Source of the DNA: Endobugula sp965214375
GTDB lineage: Bacteria > Pseudomonadota > Gammaproteobacteria > Pseudomonadales > Cellvibrionaceae
Assembly (NCBI GenBank): GCA_965214375.1
Contig: OZ243947.1
Span: 1,426,001 to 1,490,000, forward strand
Length of the DNA stretch: 64,000 bases
Reading direction: 5' to 3'
The position numbers and the translations under genes were made by a program. The notes under the pieces are model-generated. The model did not search any database. It worked only from the letters and a program-made list of their open reading frames with translations, and was not told the DNA's origin. Positions 48,891 through 57,520 of the stretch are shown here, piece by piece. Every line of letters starts with the position of its first letter. Positions within the stretch are counted from its first letter, which is position 1.

Positions 48891-49649
48891 TCATGCTGGC
48901 GCCTCAATACCACTACGCCCTACGATACGTGCAGGCACACCAACAACCGTTGCGTGATCAGCAACAGATTCCATAACCACACTACCTGCACCCACTTTAA
49001 CGCCTTTACCAATTGTAATATTACCCAAAATTTTGGCTCCCACACTCAAAAGCACACCAGACTCAATGGTTGGATGGCGTTTCTCTCTTTGGGAACCACT
49101 ACCGCCTAAAGTGACCGCATGCAACATGGATACATTATCTTTCACAATGGCCGTTTCACCAATAACAACACCCGTTGCATGATCGACCATCAAACCACCT
49201 GCCACTTGTGCTGCAGGATGAATATCCACATCAAATAATTCCGCACAACGGCTTTGAATATAACGGGCCAGCAATTGACGTTGATTTTGCCATAAATAGT
49301 GAGCGATACGATATGATTGTATCGCCTGATAACCCTTGAAGTACAAAAAAGGCGTAATATATTGTTGGCAGGCTGGGTCTCGCTCGTAATGCGCTAATAA
49401 ATCTTGAAGCATATTTTGCTCAATAGACTCATCCTCCTGCATAGCCTGATTGATAATATCGCGTATCATCATGGCAGGCACTGAATCTGTCGCCAATAGG
49501 TGTGAAAGAAAAAAACTGATTGCTGACCTAAAATTTTCATGATTCAAAATATTCGCATGAAAAAAACTCGCCAATAGCGGTTGTTGTCCACTTGCCTGCA
49601 TGGCCTCTGTGCGCATTTTTTTCCATGCCACTACCGTATTCATTAGCAA
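48891..49649 (-). CDS. cysE: Serine O-acetyltransferase
   Basis: CysE makes O-acetylserine for cysteine synthesis. The 252-residue protein has the N-terminal helical domain, then left-handed hexapeptide repeats from about residue 140. These include GGLMVDHATGVVIGETAIVKDNVSMLHAVTLGG, with catalytic Asp and His, and IGKGVKVGAGSVVMESV. The length and C-terminal tail are the bacterial type regulated by cysteine. Confidence 0.96.
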   Translation of the reverse strand: MLMNTVVAWKKMRTEAMQASGQQPLLASFFHANILNHENFRSAISFFLSHLLATDSVPAMMIRDIINQAMQEDESIEQNMLQDLLAHYERDPACQQYITPFLYFKGYQAIQSYRIAHYLWQNQRQLLARYIQSRCAELFDVDIHPAAQVAGGLMVDHATGVVIGETAIVKDNVSMLHAVTLGGSGSQREKRHPTIESGVLLSVGAKILGNITIGKGVKVGAGSVVMESVADHATVVGVPARIVGRSGIEAPA

Positions 49650-49681
49650 ACCAGTTCCTCTTGACTCATTCTATGGATGAC

Positions 49682-50425
49682 TTATTTTGTTAACTGAATG
49701 TAACGCCGATAAATCTCATGCAGCTTTTCCAGTATAACAGCCTGCCCTGCAAGCTGATTAGACTCTGTCAGATTCTGCAGATATTGGTGCAATAGTTGTA
49801 TTGAATATTGCTTTTCATAAACACTTGCAACAGGCTGGTAACTAATATGCCAAGGTTCCGGCATCACTTCATTATTACCGTGCCAATAAGGTCGAAAGAA
49901 GTCTGGCGAATCTGTCTGTTGCAAATAAGAGTGCAACCACTGCATCATCGCTCCGAAAATCCCGTCAGGTTTATATTCATCGGGATGTAAGCGCAATTGA
50001 TACTCATCAGTTATCACAGCGGCATCGTAAATATCGCACTCTGTACCCCAGTGATGGCGAGACGCTCCGGGCAATGCCGACCAATGTAAAATGGTTTGAA
50101 TCTTGTCCCATAACGATAAACGATCAATGTCAATCTCATTGCCACTTGCATCAAGCACAGGCACTTGCCCTAAACACTTCCTGTTCCAGATTAAACGCTG
50201 TCGTTCAAAACCTCTAAACCCACTGGCAATACGCAAGTCAAAACCTGCTTCATTGGCCGCTGCCGTTAATTGTTGCAGTGGTCCAATAACAGAGACATGG
50301 ACTTTGACACCGAGTTGATTAGGCATCTCACACACATGCCGCTCGGTACAACCGAGCAGCTCTTGCTCTAAAAAAGGCGATGATGCTGGCGAATTATCCA
50401 CGACTTTATACGATAGTATGATCAC
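49682..50425 (-). CDS. M15 family D-alanyl-D-alanine carboxypeptidase (VanY-like)
   Basis: The 247-residue protein has the M15B zinc-site pattern: SGFRGFERQRLIWN near residue 69, SRHHWGTECDIYDAA near 122 (His and Asp ligands) and PWHISYQP near 191 (His ligand). It would trim D-Ala from peptidoglycan stems. No clear signal peptide is seen, which is unusual for an enzyme acting on the wall, so a cytoplasmic recycling role or a missed start upstream are both possible. It lies 32 bases upstream of cysE. Confidence 0.85.
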   Translation of the reverse strand: MIILSYKVVDNSPASSPFLEQELLGCTERHVCEMPNQLGVKVHVSVIGPLQQLTAAANEAGFDLRIASGFRGFERQRLIWNRKCLGQVPVLDASGNEIDIDRLSLWDKIQTILHWSALPGASRHHWGTECDIYDAAVITDEYQLRLHPDEYKPDGIFGAMMQWLHSYLQQTDSPDFFRPYWHGNNEVMPEPWHISYQPVASVYEKQYSIQLLHQYLQNLTESNQLAGQAVILEKLHEIYRRYIQLTK

Positions 50426-50505
50426 GTTGATGTATATTAAGGAGTACTATACAACGATGTCAGCCATAACGTCACACTTAACCCACAAAATAGTTGACGG
50501 ACACC

Positions 50506-50781
50506 ATGAGCAAACAGCCTTGTGAACTGACCAAACTCAAAAATTTAGGCACCGCATCCGTCAATATACTGCATGCGGTCGGCATTAGCACCTATCATGA
50601 TCTGGAGACTATCGGACCAGTGGAGATATACCGTCGCATTAAGCGACGTAATATCCATGTTTCTAAAGTGATGCTCTACGCGTTACAGGGGGCTCTGATG
50701 AATATTCATTGGAATGACCTGTCACCTGACTTGAAACTTCAATTGCTGGCAGAAGCCCAGGAAACTGAAGATTGCCTCTAG
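50506..50781 (+). CDS. TfoX C-terminal domain protein
   Basis: The 91-residue protein is a lone TfoX_C helix-hairpin-like domain (LKNLGTASVNILHAVGISTYHDLETIGPVEIYRRIK). The N-terminal domain of full-length competence regulator TfoX/Sxy is absent. The start at 50506 is preferred because of GGAC upstream; an in-frame TTG at 50494 adds four residues. A competence role is not implied by this domain alone. Confidence 0.85.
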   Translation: MSKQPCELTKLKNLGTASVNILHAVGISTYHDLETIGPVEIYRRIKRRNIHVSKVMLYALQGALMNIHWNDLSPDLKLQLLAEAQETEDCL

Positions 50782-50971
50782 AAAACCCACAAAAGCCCCC
50801 GACATAACAAAAAACCACTAGCCTCAGACTAGGTTATCTGGTAGTTTTCGCGGTCGATTTATTTTGGTGGTGTTAATTGTGGCGCAATTCACCATTAACC
50901 GTTACTATCTATCGTACCGTCCCATCGTACGCGTATATAGTCTTAAGAGACAGCTTCAAGAGAAAGTTACC

Positions 50972-51406
50972 ATGTCAAAAAGTACTGATAATTTAACACT
51001 CAACGGTTTCACGCCTTACAAGGAAAAGAAAGGCGAAGAATATATGAATGAACGGCAGCGTGCACACTTTAAACATCTGTTGCTCGTCTGGAAAACAGAG
51101 CTTATGGAAGAAGTCGACAGGACCGTGACGCATATGCAGGATGAAGCCTCGAATTTTCCTGACCCTGCTGATCGTGCCAGTCAGGAAGAGGAGTTCAGCT
51201 TAGAACTACGGACACGTGACCGTGAGCGCAAACTCATTAAAAAAATCGAAAAAACCATTGAGCAGATTGATGCCTATGATTATGGCTATTGTGACTCTTG
51301 CGGTGTAGAAATTGGTATTCGCCGACTAGAAGCACGTCCTACAGCAACACAATGCGTTGACTGCAAAACCCTGTCTGAAATCAAAGAAAGACAAGTCGGA
51401 ATATAA
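50972..51406 (+). CDS. dksA: RNA polymerase-binding transcription factor DksA
   Basis: DksA enters the RNA polymerase secondary channel and, with ppGpp, controls stable-RNA promoters like those at 3.97, 16.12 and 16.25 kb. The 144-residue protein has the coiled coil with the DPADRAS tip (near residue 67). The four-cysteine zinc finger is CDSCG near residue 108 and CVDC near 129. The ATG at 50972 has GAGAAAG upstream; the frame is open further upstream, but that stretch is foreign to the family. gluQ starts eight bases after the stop. Confidence 0.97.
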   Translation: MSKSTDNLTLNGFTPYKEKKGEEYMNERQRAHFKHLLLVWKTELMEEVDRTVTHMQDEASNFPDPADRASQEEEFSLELRTRDRERKLIKKIEKTIEQIDAYDYGYCDSCGVEIGIRRLEARPTATQCVDCKTLSEIKERQVGI

Positions 51407-51414
51407 CCGCTGTC

Positions 51415-52371
51415 GTGACCGCTTATGGCACTCATAACAGCGGTTATATTGGCCGTTTTGCGCCATCCCCATCAGGGTCTTTACATTTCGGATCGCTCAT
51501 CGCCGCACTTGCCAGCTATCTGGATGCCAAACACCATCACGGCCAGTGGCTGGTCAGAATTGAAGATATTGACCCCCCCAGAGAAGAACCCGGAGCCTCA
51601 CAGGCTATACTGGAATCCCTGCGCCGTCATGAATTATATTGGGATGGCGATATACTCTATCAAAGCAGCCGATTATCGGCCTATGAATCGCTGTTCTCCC
51701 AACTTAAAGAAGATACTTATTTTTGCACCTGCAGTCGTCCCAGACTGCTGGAACTGCGGGGTATTTACGATAGCCGCTGCTTACATACACCTCCACAAAT
51801 AGAAGAACATACCCTTTGCTCAACACGACTGCGGCTCGATCGTTTATCTTCCGCAGAACGATCTCTCGCAGAACACTATGAGGATATTTTCCAAGGTCAA
51901 CAACACTATCCGTTAAAAGATGTGGGAGATTTCATTCTTAAACGCAAAGACGGTTTATTCGCTTACCAACTCGCGGTTGTTATTGATGATATCTATCAAG
52001 GTATCACCCATATTATTAGAGGGTCGGACCTACTCTCATCCACATCCAGACAACGCTACTTGATGCAACGATTGGCGCAAGTTCTGGATCACAAGGTAAC
52101 GCTACCTACCTATGGCCATATCCCGGTTATTACCAACTCAAAGGGGCAAAAATTCAGTAAACAGCATAAATCTCCATCGATTAACAATAGTAATGCCTTC
52201 AACAATCTATATGAGGCTTTACAGTTTGTAGGTCATTCGCCACCTGATAATGTGCGACAACAACAAAACATTCACTCATTGCTGCAATGGGGGATTAGCC
52301 ATTGGGATCGCAAACTGATACCGCACAGACTCTCTTGTGCAGCAGATGAATGGCAGGTCGCCCTCGACTGA
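51415..52371 (+). CDS. gluQ: Glutamyl-Q tRNA(Asp) synthetase
   Basis: GluQ-RS glutamylates queuosine at position 34 of tRNA-Asp. The 318-residue protein is a GluRS catalytic core without the anticodon-binding domain. It has GRFAPSPSGSLHFGSL near residue 13 and zinc ligands CTCSRPRLL and SRC. GKQFSKQ-like KFSKQHKS near residue 245 stands for KMSKS. The start is GTG. It is eight bases after dksA, the same pair as in Pseudomonas and E. coli. Confidence 0.95.
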   Translation: MTAYGTHNSGYIGRFAPSPSGSLHFGSLIAALASYLDAKHHHGQWLVRIEDIDPPREEPGASQAILESLRRHELYWDGDILYQSSRLSAYESLFSQLKEDTYFCTCSRPRLLELRGIYDSRCLHTPPQIEEHTLCSTRLRLDRLSSAERSLAEHYEDIFQGQQHYPLKDVGDFILKRKDGLFAYQLAVVIDDIYQGITHIIRGSDLLSSTSRQRYLMQRLAQVLDHKVTLPTYGHIPVITNSKGQKFSKQHKSPSINNSNAFNNLYEALQFVGHSPPDNVRQQQNIHSLLQWGISHWDRKLIPHRLSCAADEWQVALD

Positions 52372-52432
52372 CTACGGTTTTCCTGTTTAAATACCGCGCT
52401 AACACCTTTTTACATGCAATAAATGACTGCTT

Positions 52433-52609
52433 ATGGCCAATCATCGCTTGCTACTGTTACTTCTGCTAGCAGCTTATATTTTTACACCCACACTATTTAG
52501 CTGGATTATTTCACCCAGCGGCTCTTGGTATCGACCCTTCGTTATCTGGGGCATCATTATTGTAGGTGCATTCTTATTCCACAAATATAACCGGGCACCA
52601 TATAAGTAA
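52433..52609 (+). CDS. cbrX: CbrX-like small membrane protein, coupled to cbrA
   Basis: The 58-residue protein begins MANHRLLLLLLLAAYIFTP and has two hydrophobic segments, the second being FVIWGIIIVGAFLF. The stop TAA overlaps the ATG of cbrA by one base (TAATG), so translation is coupled. A small gene in this position, called cbrX in Pseudomonas, is reported to influence cbrA expression; that identification is from position and size. It was too short for most ORF callers. Confidence 0.75.
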   Translation: MANHRLLLLLLLAAYIFTPTLFSWIISPSGSWYRPFVIWGIIIVGAFLFHKYNRAPYK

Positions 52610-55600
52610 TGAACCTGAATTTGACACATATCAGCCTTATCGGCATTGCTTATCTTGCCACCTTATTTGGTATTGCCTATGCGACCAATCGACGTTGGAT
52701 TCCCACCAAAATCACCAACCACCCGGCGATGTATATCCTTTCTTTGGGGATATTCTTTAGCGCATGGTCATTCTATGGAGTCATTGATCTTGCCTATAAT
52801 TTTGGTTATGGCGCTCTGACTTATTATATGGGTATCGGTGCTCTGTTCCTGTTTGCGCCTGTTGTTCAAGCACCTCTGGCCGAGTTGTGCCAACGCTTTC
52901 AACTACGCTCCATCGCAGATTTATTGGTATTTCGCTACAGCAGCCAAGTCGCCGGAAGTCTGGCAACATTTTGTATGCTATTGGCGATTTTACCCTTATT
53001 GGTAATACAAATTCAGTCTATCGCAGACACGCTACAAATACTGACCAGCAATACATCGTTAAGAACATCAAACTTCGAAACGTGGATCAAGCAGCGTGAC
53101 ATTACCGCATTTTTTTATTGTCTTTTAATGGCGGCATTTTGCATGACATTTGGCGCCAGTTATCGACAATACCTCAGCCTTATGACCACCATGGCTTTTG
53201 AGTCAGTTATCAAAATGTTGGCCATGTTCACTATCGGTGTATTTGCTATTTATGGCGTATTCGGAGGATTTAATGAATTAGATCAATGGCTAGCAACCAA
53301 TCCAGATATCCAAGAGCAGCTTTATCAATCCAGCCAAAACACATCAGCACACACACTGCTACTGGTTTTTCTAGGCGCCAGTATTATGATGCCTTATATC
53401 TTTCATATGAACCATGTTGATATGAGTATCAAACAGATTACCCGCATGGTAACTTGGGCATTTCCAACACTGCTTTTTGTGGTTGCACTACCTGTTTTTC
53501 CTATTTTATGGGCTGGCTTTAAACTGGACGTCGCATACCATCCAACGTATTTTACACTGGGCGTGCCGATGGAATCCGGCTCCTGTCTGCTAACTATAAT
53601 TGCCTACATTGGCGGGGTTTCTGCCGCCTCGGGTGCATTAATTGTTGCCACGCTGTCTTTATCAACAATGATTGCCAACCACTGGGTACTGCCCTTATTC
53701 GAATTGAAAAAAGAAGGGGATATTTATGCGCAGCTACGCTGGCTACGCAGAGGTTTAATTCTTGGGATTTTATTATTAGCTTATATTATTTATGTCATCA
53801 TTAACTACCGTTATTCACTACTTGATTTAGGGCTTATAACATTTATTCAGGCATTACAATTTTTACCCGGTGTTATCGCCATTAACTATTTCCCCTCGGC
53901 AAACCGTTATGGCTTTTATGCCGGAATTATCTCAGGCACGATCATTTGGGCCATCGGCTTTATCACTCCGATTCTATTTAACATTACTACTATTACCTTG
54001 CCCCTTACTGATTTTTCACTACATGTTGGTATTACGGAGTGGGAAAACATCACCATTCTTTCAATCGGCTGTAATATTTTAATTTTTGCGTGTGTCTCCT
54101 ACTTTAAAACCATGAGTGACGAGGAGCATTATCACGCTGAGCTCTGTGCAGAAGATGAATTAAGTCGACCATTTCGCCGCACACTGGATATTACTTCTGC
54201 TAAACAATTTATTTTGCGACTTGAAGAAAGTATCGGCTTGCATGCAGCAACCAGGGAAGTTTATCGAGCCTTGGAATTTTTTGGTTTTGATGAAGATGAA
54301 TCACGTCCTTATGCGCTGCGACGCTTACGCACTCGTGTACAAGCCAACTTAGCTTCATTAGTGGGACAGAGTGTCGCGACTGAAATGATGGACAAGCATT
54401 TTCCCTATAATGCTCCATCTTGCGGCGAAGTGCTGGATATCAACCTGATGGAAAATCGTCTTGAACGCATCGGAGATAATATCTACGGCCTTACCGCTGA
54501 TGTAAACCAGTTGCGACTTTATCATCGCAATACATTACAGGAATTACCCATTGCCATTTGCTCTCTCGGTATGGACGATGAAATCCTGCTATGGAATAAC
54601 GCCATGAGCAATATCACTCATATCTACGGCAATGTTATTACCGGTTCCAATGTTAATGATGTGCCTGATCCCTGGGGTAAACTCATCTTTGAATTTGCTA
54701 ATAGTAATTTTACCCATACCAACGAACAAACGATTGACAAAGAAGGCGGGCAAAATTGGTATCGCCTGCATAAATCTGCTTCCGATACAAACAGCAAACG
54801 CCAAGAAGGCCAAGTCATATTGATTGAAGATATTACCGAAGTGCAATTACTACAACAGGAGCTAATGCATAATACTCGCCTTGCGTCTATCGGGCGACTT
54901 GCCGCTGGTGTTGCCCACGAAATTGGCAATCCGGTGACAGGGATTGCTTGCTTGGCACAAAACCTTCGTTATGAAAATGACGAAGAAGGACGCGAAGAAA
55001 CGGCACAAGCTATTCTGTCACAAACTGACCGCATTACCCGCATTGTCAAATCATTAGTAACCTTTGCTCATACCGGACAAACTTCACAAAAGGATTTTAT
55101 TAAGGTTTCGGTACAACAATGTATCGACGAATCCATACACCTTTTGTCGTTACAGAAAGATCGCAAGCAAATTGAATACTGCAATCTGGTTGCACCAGAT
55201 ATTTTTATTTGGGGTGACAGCCAGCGCCTGATACAGGTATTTATCAATATGTTAAGTAATGCCAATGACGCCAGCCCGGACTACAGCACGATTACACTCA
55301 AAGCAACCGTAAAAAACCCTATGGTTCATATCGATGTGATTGATGAAGGCGTTGGCATACCCAAAGAACATATTGATCAAATTATGGAGCCTTTCTTTAC
55401 CACGAAAGACGCGGGTAAAGGCACAGGCCTAGGATTGTCTGTTGTCTTTAGCGTGATAGAGGAACATCAAGGCCATATCGATATTACCAGTCCGGTTGCC
55501 AGTCAACGCGGCTCCTGTTTTACAATAAAATTACCTTTGCATTCAGAAGCACTTGAAAGTGTCGGCCAGCCACTGCACACTAACCACATTGAACGTGCGA

Positions 55601-55611
55601 AAGAGATGTAA
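52609..55611 (+). CDS. cbrA: Sensor kinase CbrA with sodium:solute symporter domain
   Basis: The 1000-residue protein fuses a transporter-like SSS domain (about 1-500, thirteen or so helices) to a cytoplasmic linker. A PAS-like region (about 645-735) and a histidine kinase follow. The H box is GVAHEIGNPVTG near residue 769, the N box MLSNANDA near 881, and the G boxes DEGVGIP near 911 and GKGTGLGLS near 938. CbrA/CbrB control carbon and nitrogen source use in Pseudomonas, and the SSS part can bind histidine there. cbrB follows 13 bases downstream. Confidence 0.95.
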   Translation: MNLNLTHISLIGIAYLATLFGIAYATNRRWIPTKITNHPAMYILSLGIFFSAWSFYGVIDLAYNFGYGALTYYMGIGALFLFAPVVQAPLAELCQRFQLRSIADLLVFRYSSQVAGSLATFCMLLAILPLLVIQIQSIADTLQILTSNTSLRTSNFETWIKQRDITAFFYCLLMAAFCMTFGASYRQYLSLMTTMAFESVIKMLAMFTIGVFAIYGVFGGFNELDQWLATNPDIQEQLYQSSQNTSAHTLLLVFLGASIMMPYIFHMNHVDMSIKQITRMVTWAFPTLLFVVALPVFPILWAGFKLDVAYHPTYFTLGVPMESGSCLLTIIAYIGGVSAASGALIVATLSLSTMIANHWVLPLFELKKEGDIYAQLRWLRRGLILGILLLAYIIYVIINYRYSLLDLGLITFIQALQFLPGVIAINYFPSANRYGFYAGIISGTIIWAIGFITPILFNITTITLPLTDFSLHVGITEWENITILSIGCNILIFACVSYFKTMSDEEHYHAELCAEDELSRPFRRTLDITSAKQFILRLEESIGLHAATREVYRALEFFGFDEDESRPYALRRLRTRVQANLASLVGQSVATEMMDKHFPYNAPSCGEVLDINLMENRLERIGDNIYGLTADVNQLRLYHRNTLQELPIAICSLGMDDEILLWNNAMSNITHIYGNVITGSNVNDVPDPWGKLIFEFANSNFTHTNEQTIDKEGGQNWYRLHKSASDTNSKRQEGQVILIEDITEVQLLQQELMHNTRLASIGRLAAGVAHEIGNPVTGIACLAQNLRYENDEEGREETAQAILSQTDRITRIVKSLVTFAHTGQTSQKDFIKVSVQQCIDESIHLLSLQKDRKQIEYCNLVAPDIFIWGDSQRLIQVFINMLSNANDASPDYSTITLKATVKNPMVHIDVIDEGVGIPKEHIDQIMEPFFTTKDAGKGTGLGLSVVFSVIEEHQGHIDITSPVASQRGSCFTIKLPLHSEALESVGQPLHTNHIERAKEM

Positions 55612-55624
55612 CCAACCCGACATT

Positions 55625-56977
55625 ATGAGCAACTTATTAATTGTTGAAGATGAAGCGATTATTCGCATGGCGCTACGCAAGCTGTTAGAGCGACATAATT
55701 ATCAAGTGTGCGAAGCGGACTCTATTCAGGAAGCGACCCGTAATCATAATATACATCAGTTCGATTTAATTATTAGTGATTTACGCTTACCAGGAGAGCC
55801 CGGTACCGAGCTCATCAAACTGGCAACTGGCACCCCAGTGCTGATTATGACCAGCTATGCCAGTTTACGTTCTGCAGTTGATGCCATGCGCATGGGAGCC
55901 TTTGATTATATTGCCAAACCGTTTGACCATGACGAAATGATTGCAACGGTAAAACGTATTTTGGAAGAAAGCGCCACTAAAACAACGACGGATTCGAGTA
56001 CAAAAACGATCGAACAGAGCAAAATGATCGGCAACAGTGCTGTGATGATGGATGTATTTCACCAAATTGACAAAGTGGCCCCCACCAATGCAACGATTCT
56101 GATTGAAGGTGAAACAGGGACAGGAAAGGAACTGGTGGCTCGTGCCATCCAGCAAAATAGTAGCCGAGCTAAAAACCCATTAATCAGTATCAACTGTGCT
56201 GCTATTCCTGAAACATTGATTGAATCAGAATTATTCGGTCATGAAAAAGGCGCCTTTACTGGCGCAGCCAGTCAACGTGAAGGCCTGATCGTTGCCGCGA
56301 ATCAAGGCACTCTATTTCTTGACGAAATTGGTGAGCTTCCCTTGGAAGCTCAGGCAAGATTATTGCGAGTACTGCAGGAGGGTGAAGTACGTGCTGTAGG
56401 CTCCACGACGACCAAAAAGGTCGATATACGCCTTGTTGCCGCTACTCATCGAGACCTGCAAAGCCGCTGCCAGGAAGGTCTGTTCCGAGAAGATTTGTTT
56501 TTTCGTCTCAATGTCATCAAATTACAAATCCCTCCACTTAGGGAGCGAGGACAAGATATTATTACACTGGCAGAATCACTACTGGTGCAATTCTGTCACA
56601 GTTACGGTAAAACCCCACTCAAGCTGTCGGATAGCGCTAAACAAGCCGTTTTACACTACCATTGGCCGGGAAATGTGCGCGAATTGGAAAACACGATGCA
56701 ACGAGCGGTTATTTTATGTGAGCATACAACGGAAATCGAACCAGATTTGCTGAATCTGCACCCGAGAAAAGCAACGACTTTCCAAACAACACCGTCTAAA
56801 AGCACGGCAGAATCATCAACCGATTTATCCCTTCAAGACTACTTCCAGCGCTTTGTGATTGAAAATCAGGATGATATGAGTGAAACGGAATTGGCGAAAC
56901 GATTAGGTATCAGCCGAAAATGTCTTTGGGAACGCCGCCACAAATACGGTATTCCTCGAAAAAAATCCGCCAGTTAA
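55625..56977 (+). CDS. cbrB: Sigma-54-dependent response regulator CbrB
   Basis: The 450-residue NtrC-family activator has a receiver domain with the phospho-acceptor Asp in ISDLRLPG near residue 52 and the conserved Lys in AKPFD near 100. The AAA+ domain has GETGTGKE near residue 162 and the sigma-54 contact GAFTGA near 209. A Fis-type HTH ends the protein (ETELAKRLGISRKCLWERR). The ATG at 55625 (MSNLLIVEDEA) is chosen over an upstream in-frame start overlapping cbrA. Its likely target, the RNA gene at 57165, is next door. Confidence 0.96.
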   Translation: MSNLLIVEDEAIIRMALRKLLERHNYQVCEADSIQEATRNHNIHQFDLIISDLRLPGEPGTELIKLATGTPVLIMTSYASLRSAVDAMRMGAFDYIAKPFDHDEMIATVKRILEESATKTTTDSSTKTIEQSKMIGNSAVMMDVFHQIDKVAPTNATILIEGETGTGKELVARAIQQNSSRAKNPLISINCAAIPETLIESELFGHEKGAFTGAASQREGLIVAANQGTLFLDEIGELPLEAQARLLRVLQEGEVRAVGSTTTKKVDIRLVAATHRDLQSRCQEGLFREDLFFRLNVIKLQIPPLRERGQDIITLAESLLVQFCHSYGKTPLKLSDSAKQAVLHYHWPGNVRELENTMQRAVILCEHTTEIEPDLLNLHPRKATTFQTTPSKSTAESSTDLSLQDYFQRFVIENQDDMSETELAKRLGISRKCLWERRHKYGIPRKKSAS

Positions 56978-57017
56978 TATTTTTCCTTGACAGGGCGGCA
57001 CAAAAAACAACCAAAAA

Positions 57018-57066
57018 CGTTACCTTTTGAAAAAAACGTTACCTTTTTTGTGTAAAAAAGTAACAC
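57018..57066 (+). promoter_or_regulatory. CbrB-type upstream activator boxes
   Basis: CGTTAC occurs at 57018-57023 and 57037-57042, and GTAACAC (inverted GTGTTAC) at 57060-57066. CbrB sites in Pseudomonas are described as TGTTAC-N14-GTAACA. Here the half-sites match at five or six of six bases, but the inverted pair is 17 bases apart. They lie about 75-120 bases upstream of the sigma-54 promoter, a usual distance for an enhancer. Confidence 0.65.
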
Positions 57067-57138
57067 TTTTTCGAATATGCGCAATCTACCAACAGACAAA
57101 AAAACATAACGCTCTGTTTTTATTGGATTTTTAGTTTT

Positions 57139-57154
57139 TGGCATACCAAATGCT
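57139..57154 (+). promoter_or_regulatory. Sigma-54 promoter
   Basis: TGGCATACCAAATGCT has the invariant GG (57140-57141) and GC (57152-57153) exactly 12 bases apart, as sigma-54 requires. The start of transcription is expected near 57165. Confidence 0.85.
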
Positions 57155-57164
57155 ATATTGATTC

Positions 57165-57417
57165 GCATAATAAAAACAATAAAGAATAAAAATAAGCTAC
57201 TTGCAATAATAACAATAAAAAATAACTAGAAAGCGTTTTAAATTGACCAAAATTGGAGGAGTGAGGCAGGTTTCTGCGAAGCTCGTAGCAAGTAAGCCAA
57301 CTAACACAATAGCTGATCGGTTTAATAAACGGGTCAGTGATCGAAATTACCGACATCGGTGTTTTGAATCAGTTTAGCTAAAAACGGCAGGCCTCCGAGG
57401 GGGCCTGCCGTTTTGCT
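57165..57417 (+). ncRNA. crcZ: CrcZ-like small RNA (Hfq/Crc sponge)
   Basis: This region between cbrB and pcnB has no protein gene. It starts at a sigma-54 promoter and ends in a strong terminator, giving about 253 bases. It is crowded with the Crc/Hfq catabolite-activity motif AAnAAnAA (for example AATAAAAA, AACAATAA, AAGAATAA and AATAATAA in 57169-57230). CrcZ of Pseudomonas lies in exactly this place, is activated by CbrB with sigma-54, and titrates Hfq/Crc to relieve catabolite repression. It is shorter than the roughly 400-base Pseudomonas RNA. Whether hfq and crc exist in this genome cannot be seen. Confidence 0.85.
57381..57414 (+). terminator. Rho-independent terminator of the CrcZ-like RNA
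   Basis: AAAACGGCAGGCC and GGCCTGCCGTTTT form a perfect 13-bp stem around TCCGAGGG. The final T run is part of the stem and is followed by GC. Confidence 0.93.
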
Positions 57418-57474
57418 ATTATCCGAATCAACGCAAAAATTACACAACTTACTCGCAACTCGGCTAGGGCTTCG

Positions 57475-57501
57475 TGGTAAAATTGGCAATTACACTGCCA
57501 A
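57475..57501 (+). promoter_or_regulatory. pcnB extended -10 promoter and leader palindrome
   Basis: TGGTAAAAT (57475-57483) is an extended -10 box without a good -35. It runs into the palindrome TTGGCA-N7-TGCCAA (57483-57501), which could be an operator or a leader hairpin. pcnB needs its own promoter because the crcZ terminator lies just upstream. Confidence 0.4.
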
Positions 57502-57520
57502 GCACAGGGTTTTACACATT

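Noticed and set aside
50811..50855. Hairpin CTAG-N7-CTAG with AAAACCAC/GTAGTTTT flanks after the TfoX_C gene
   Set aside because: Pairing is imperfect and there is no clean T run, so it was not called as a terminator.
57169..57240. A-rich stretch read as a low-complexity spacer
   Set aside because: The ordered AAnAAnAA motifs, sigma-54 promoter and terminator make a small RNA a better reading.
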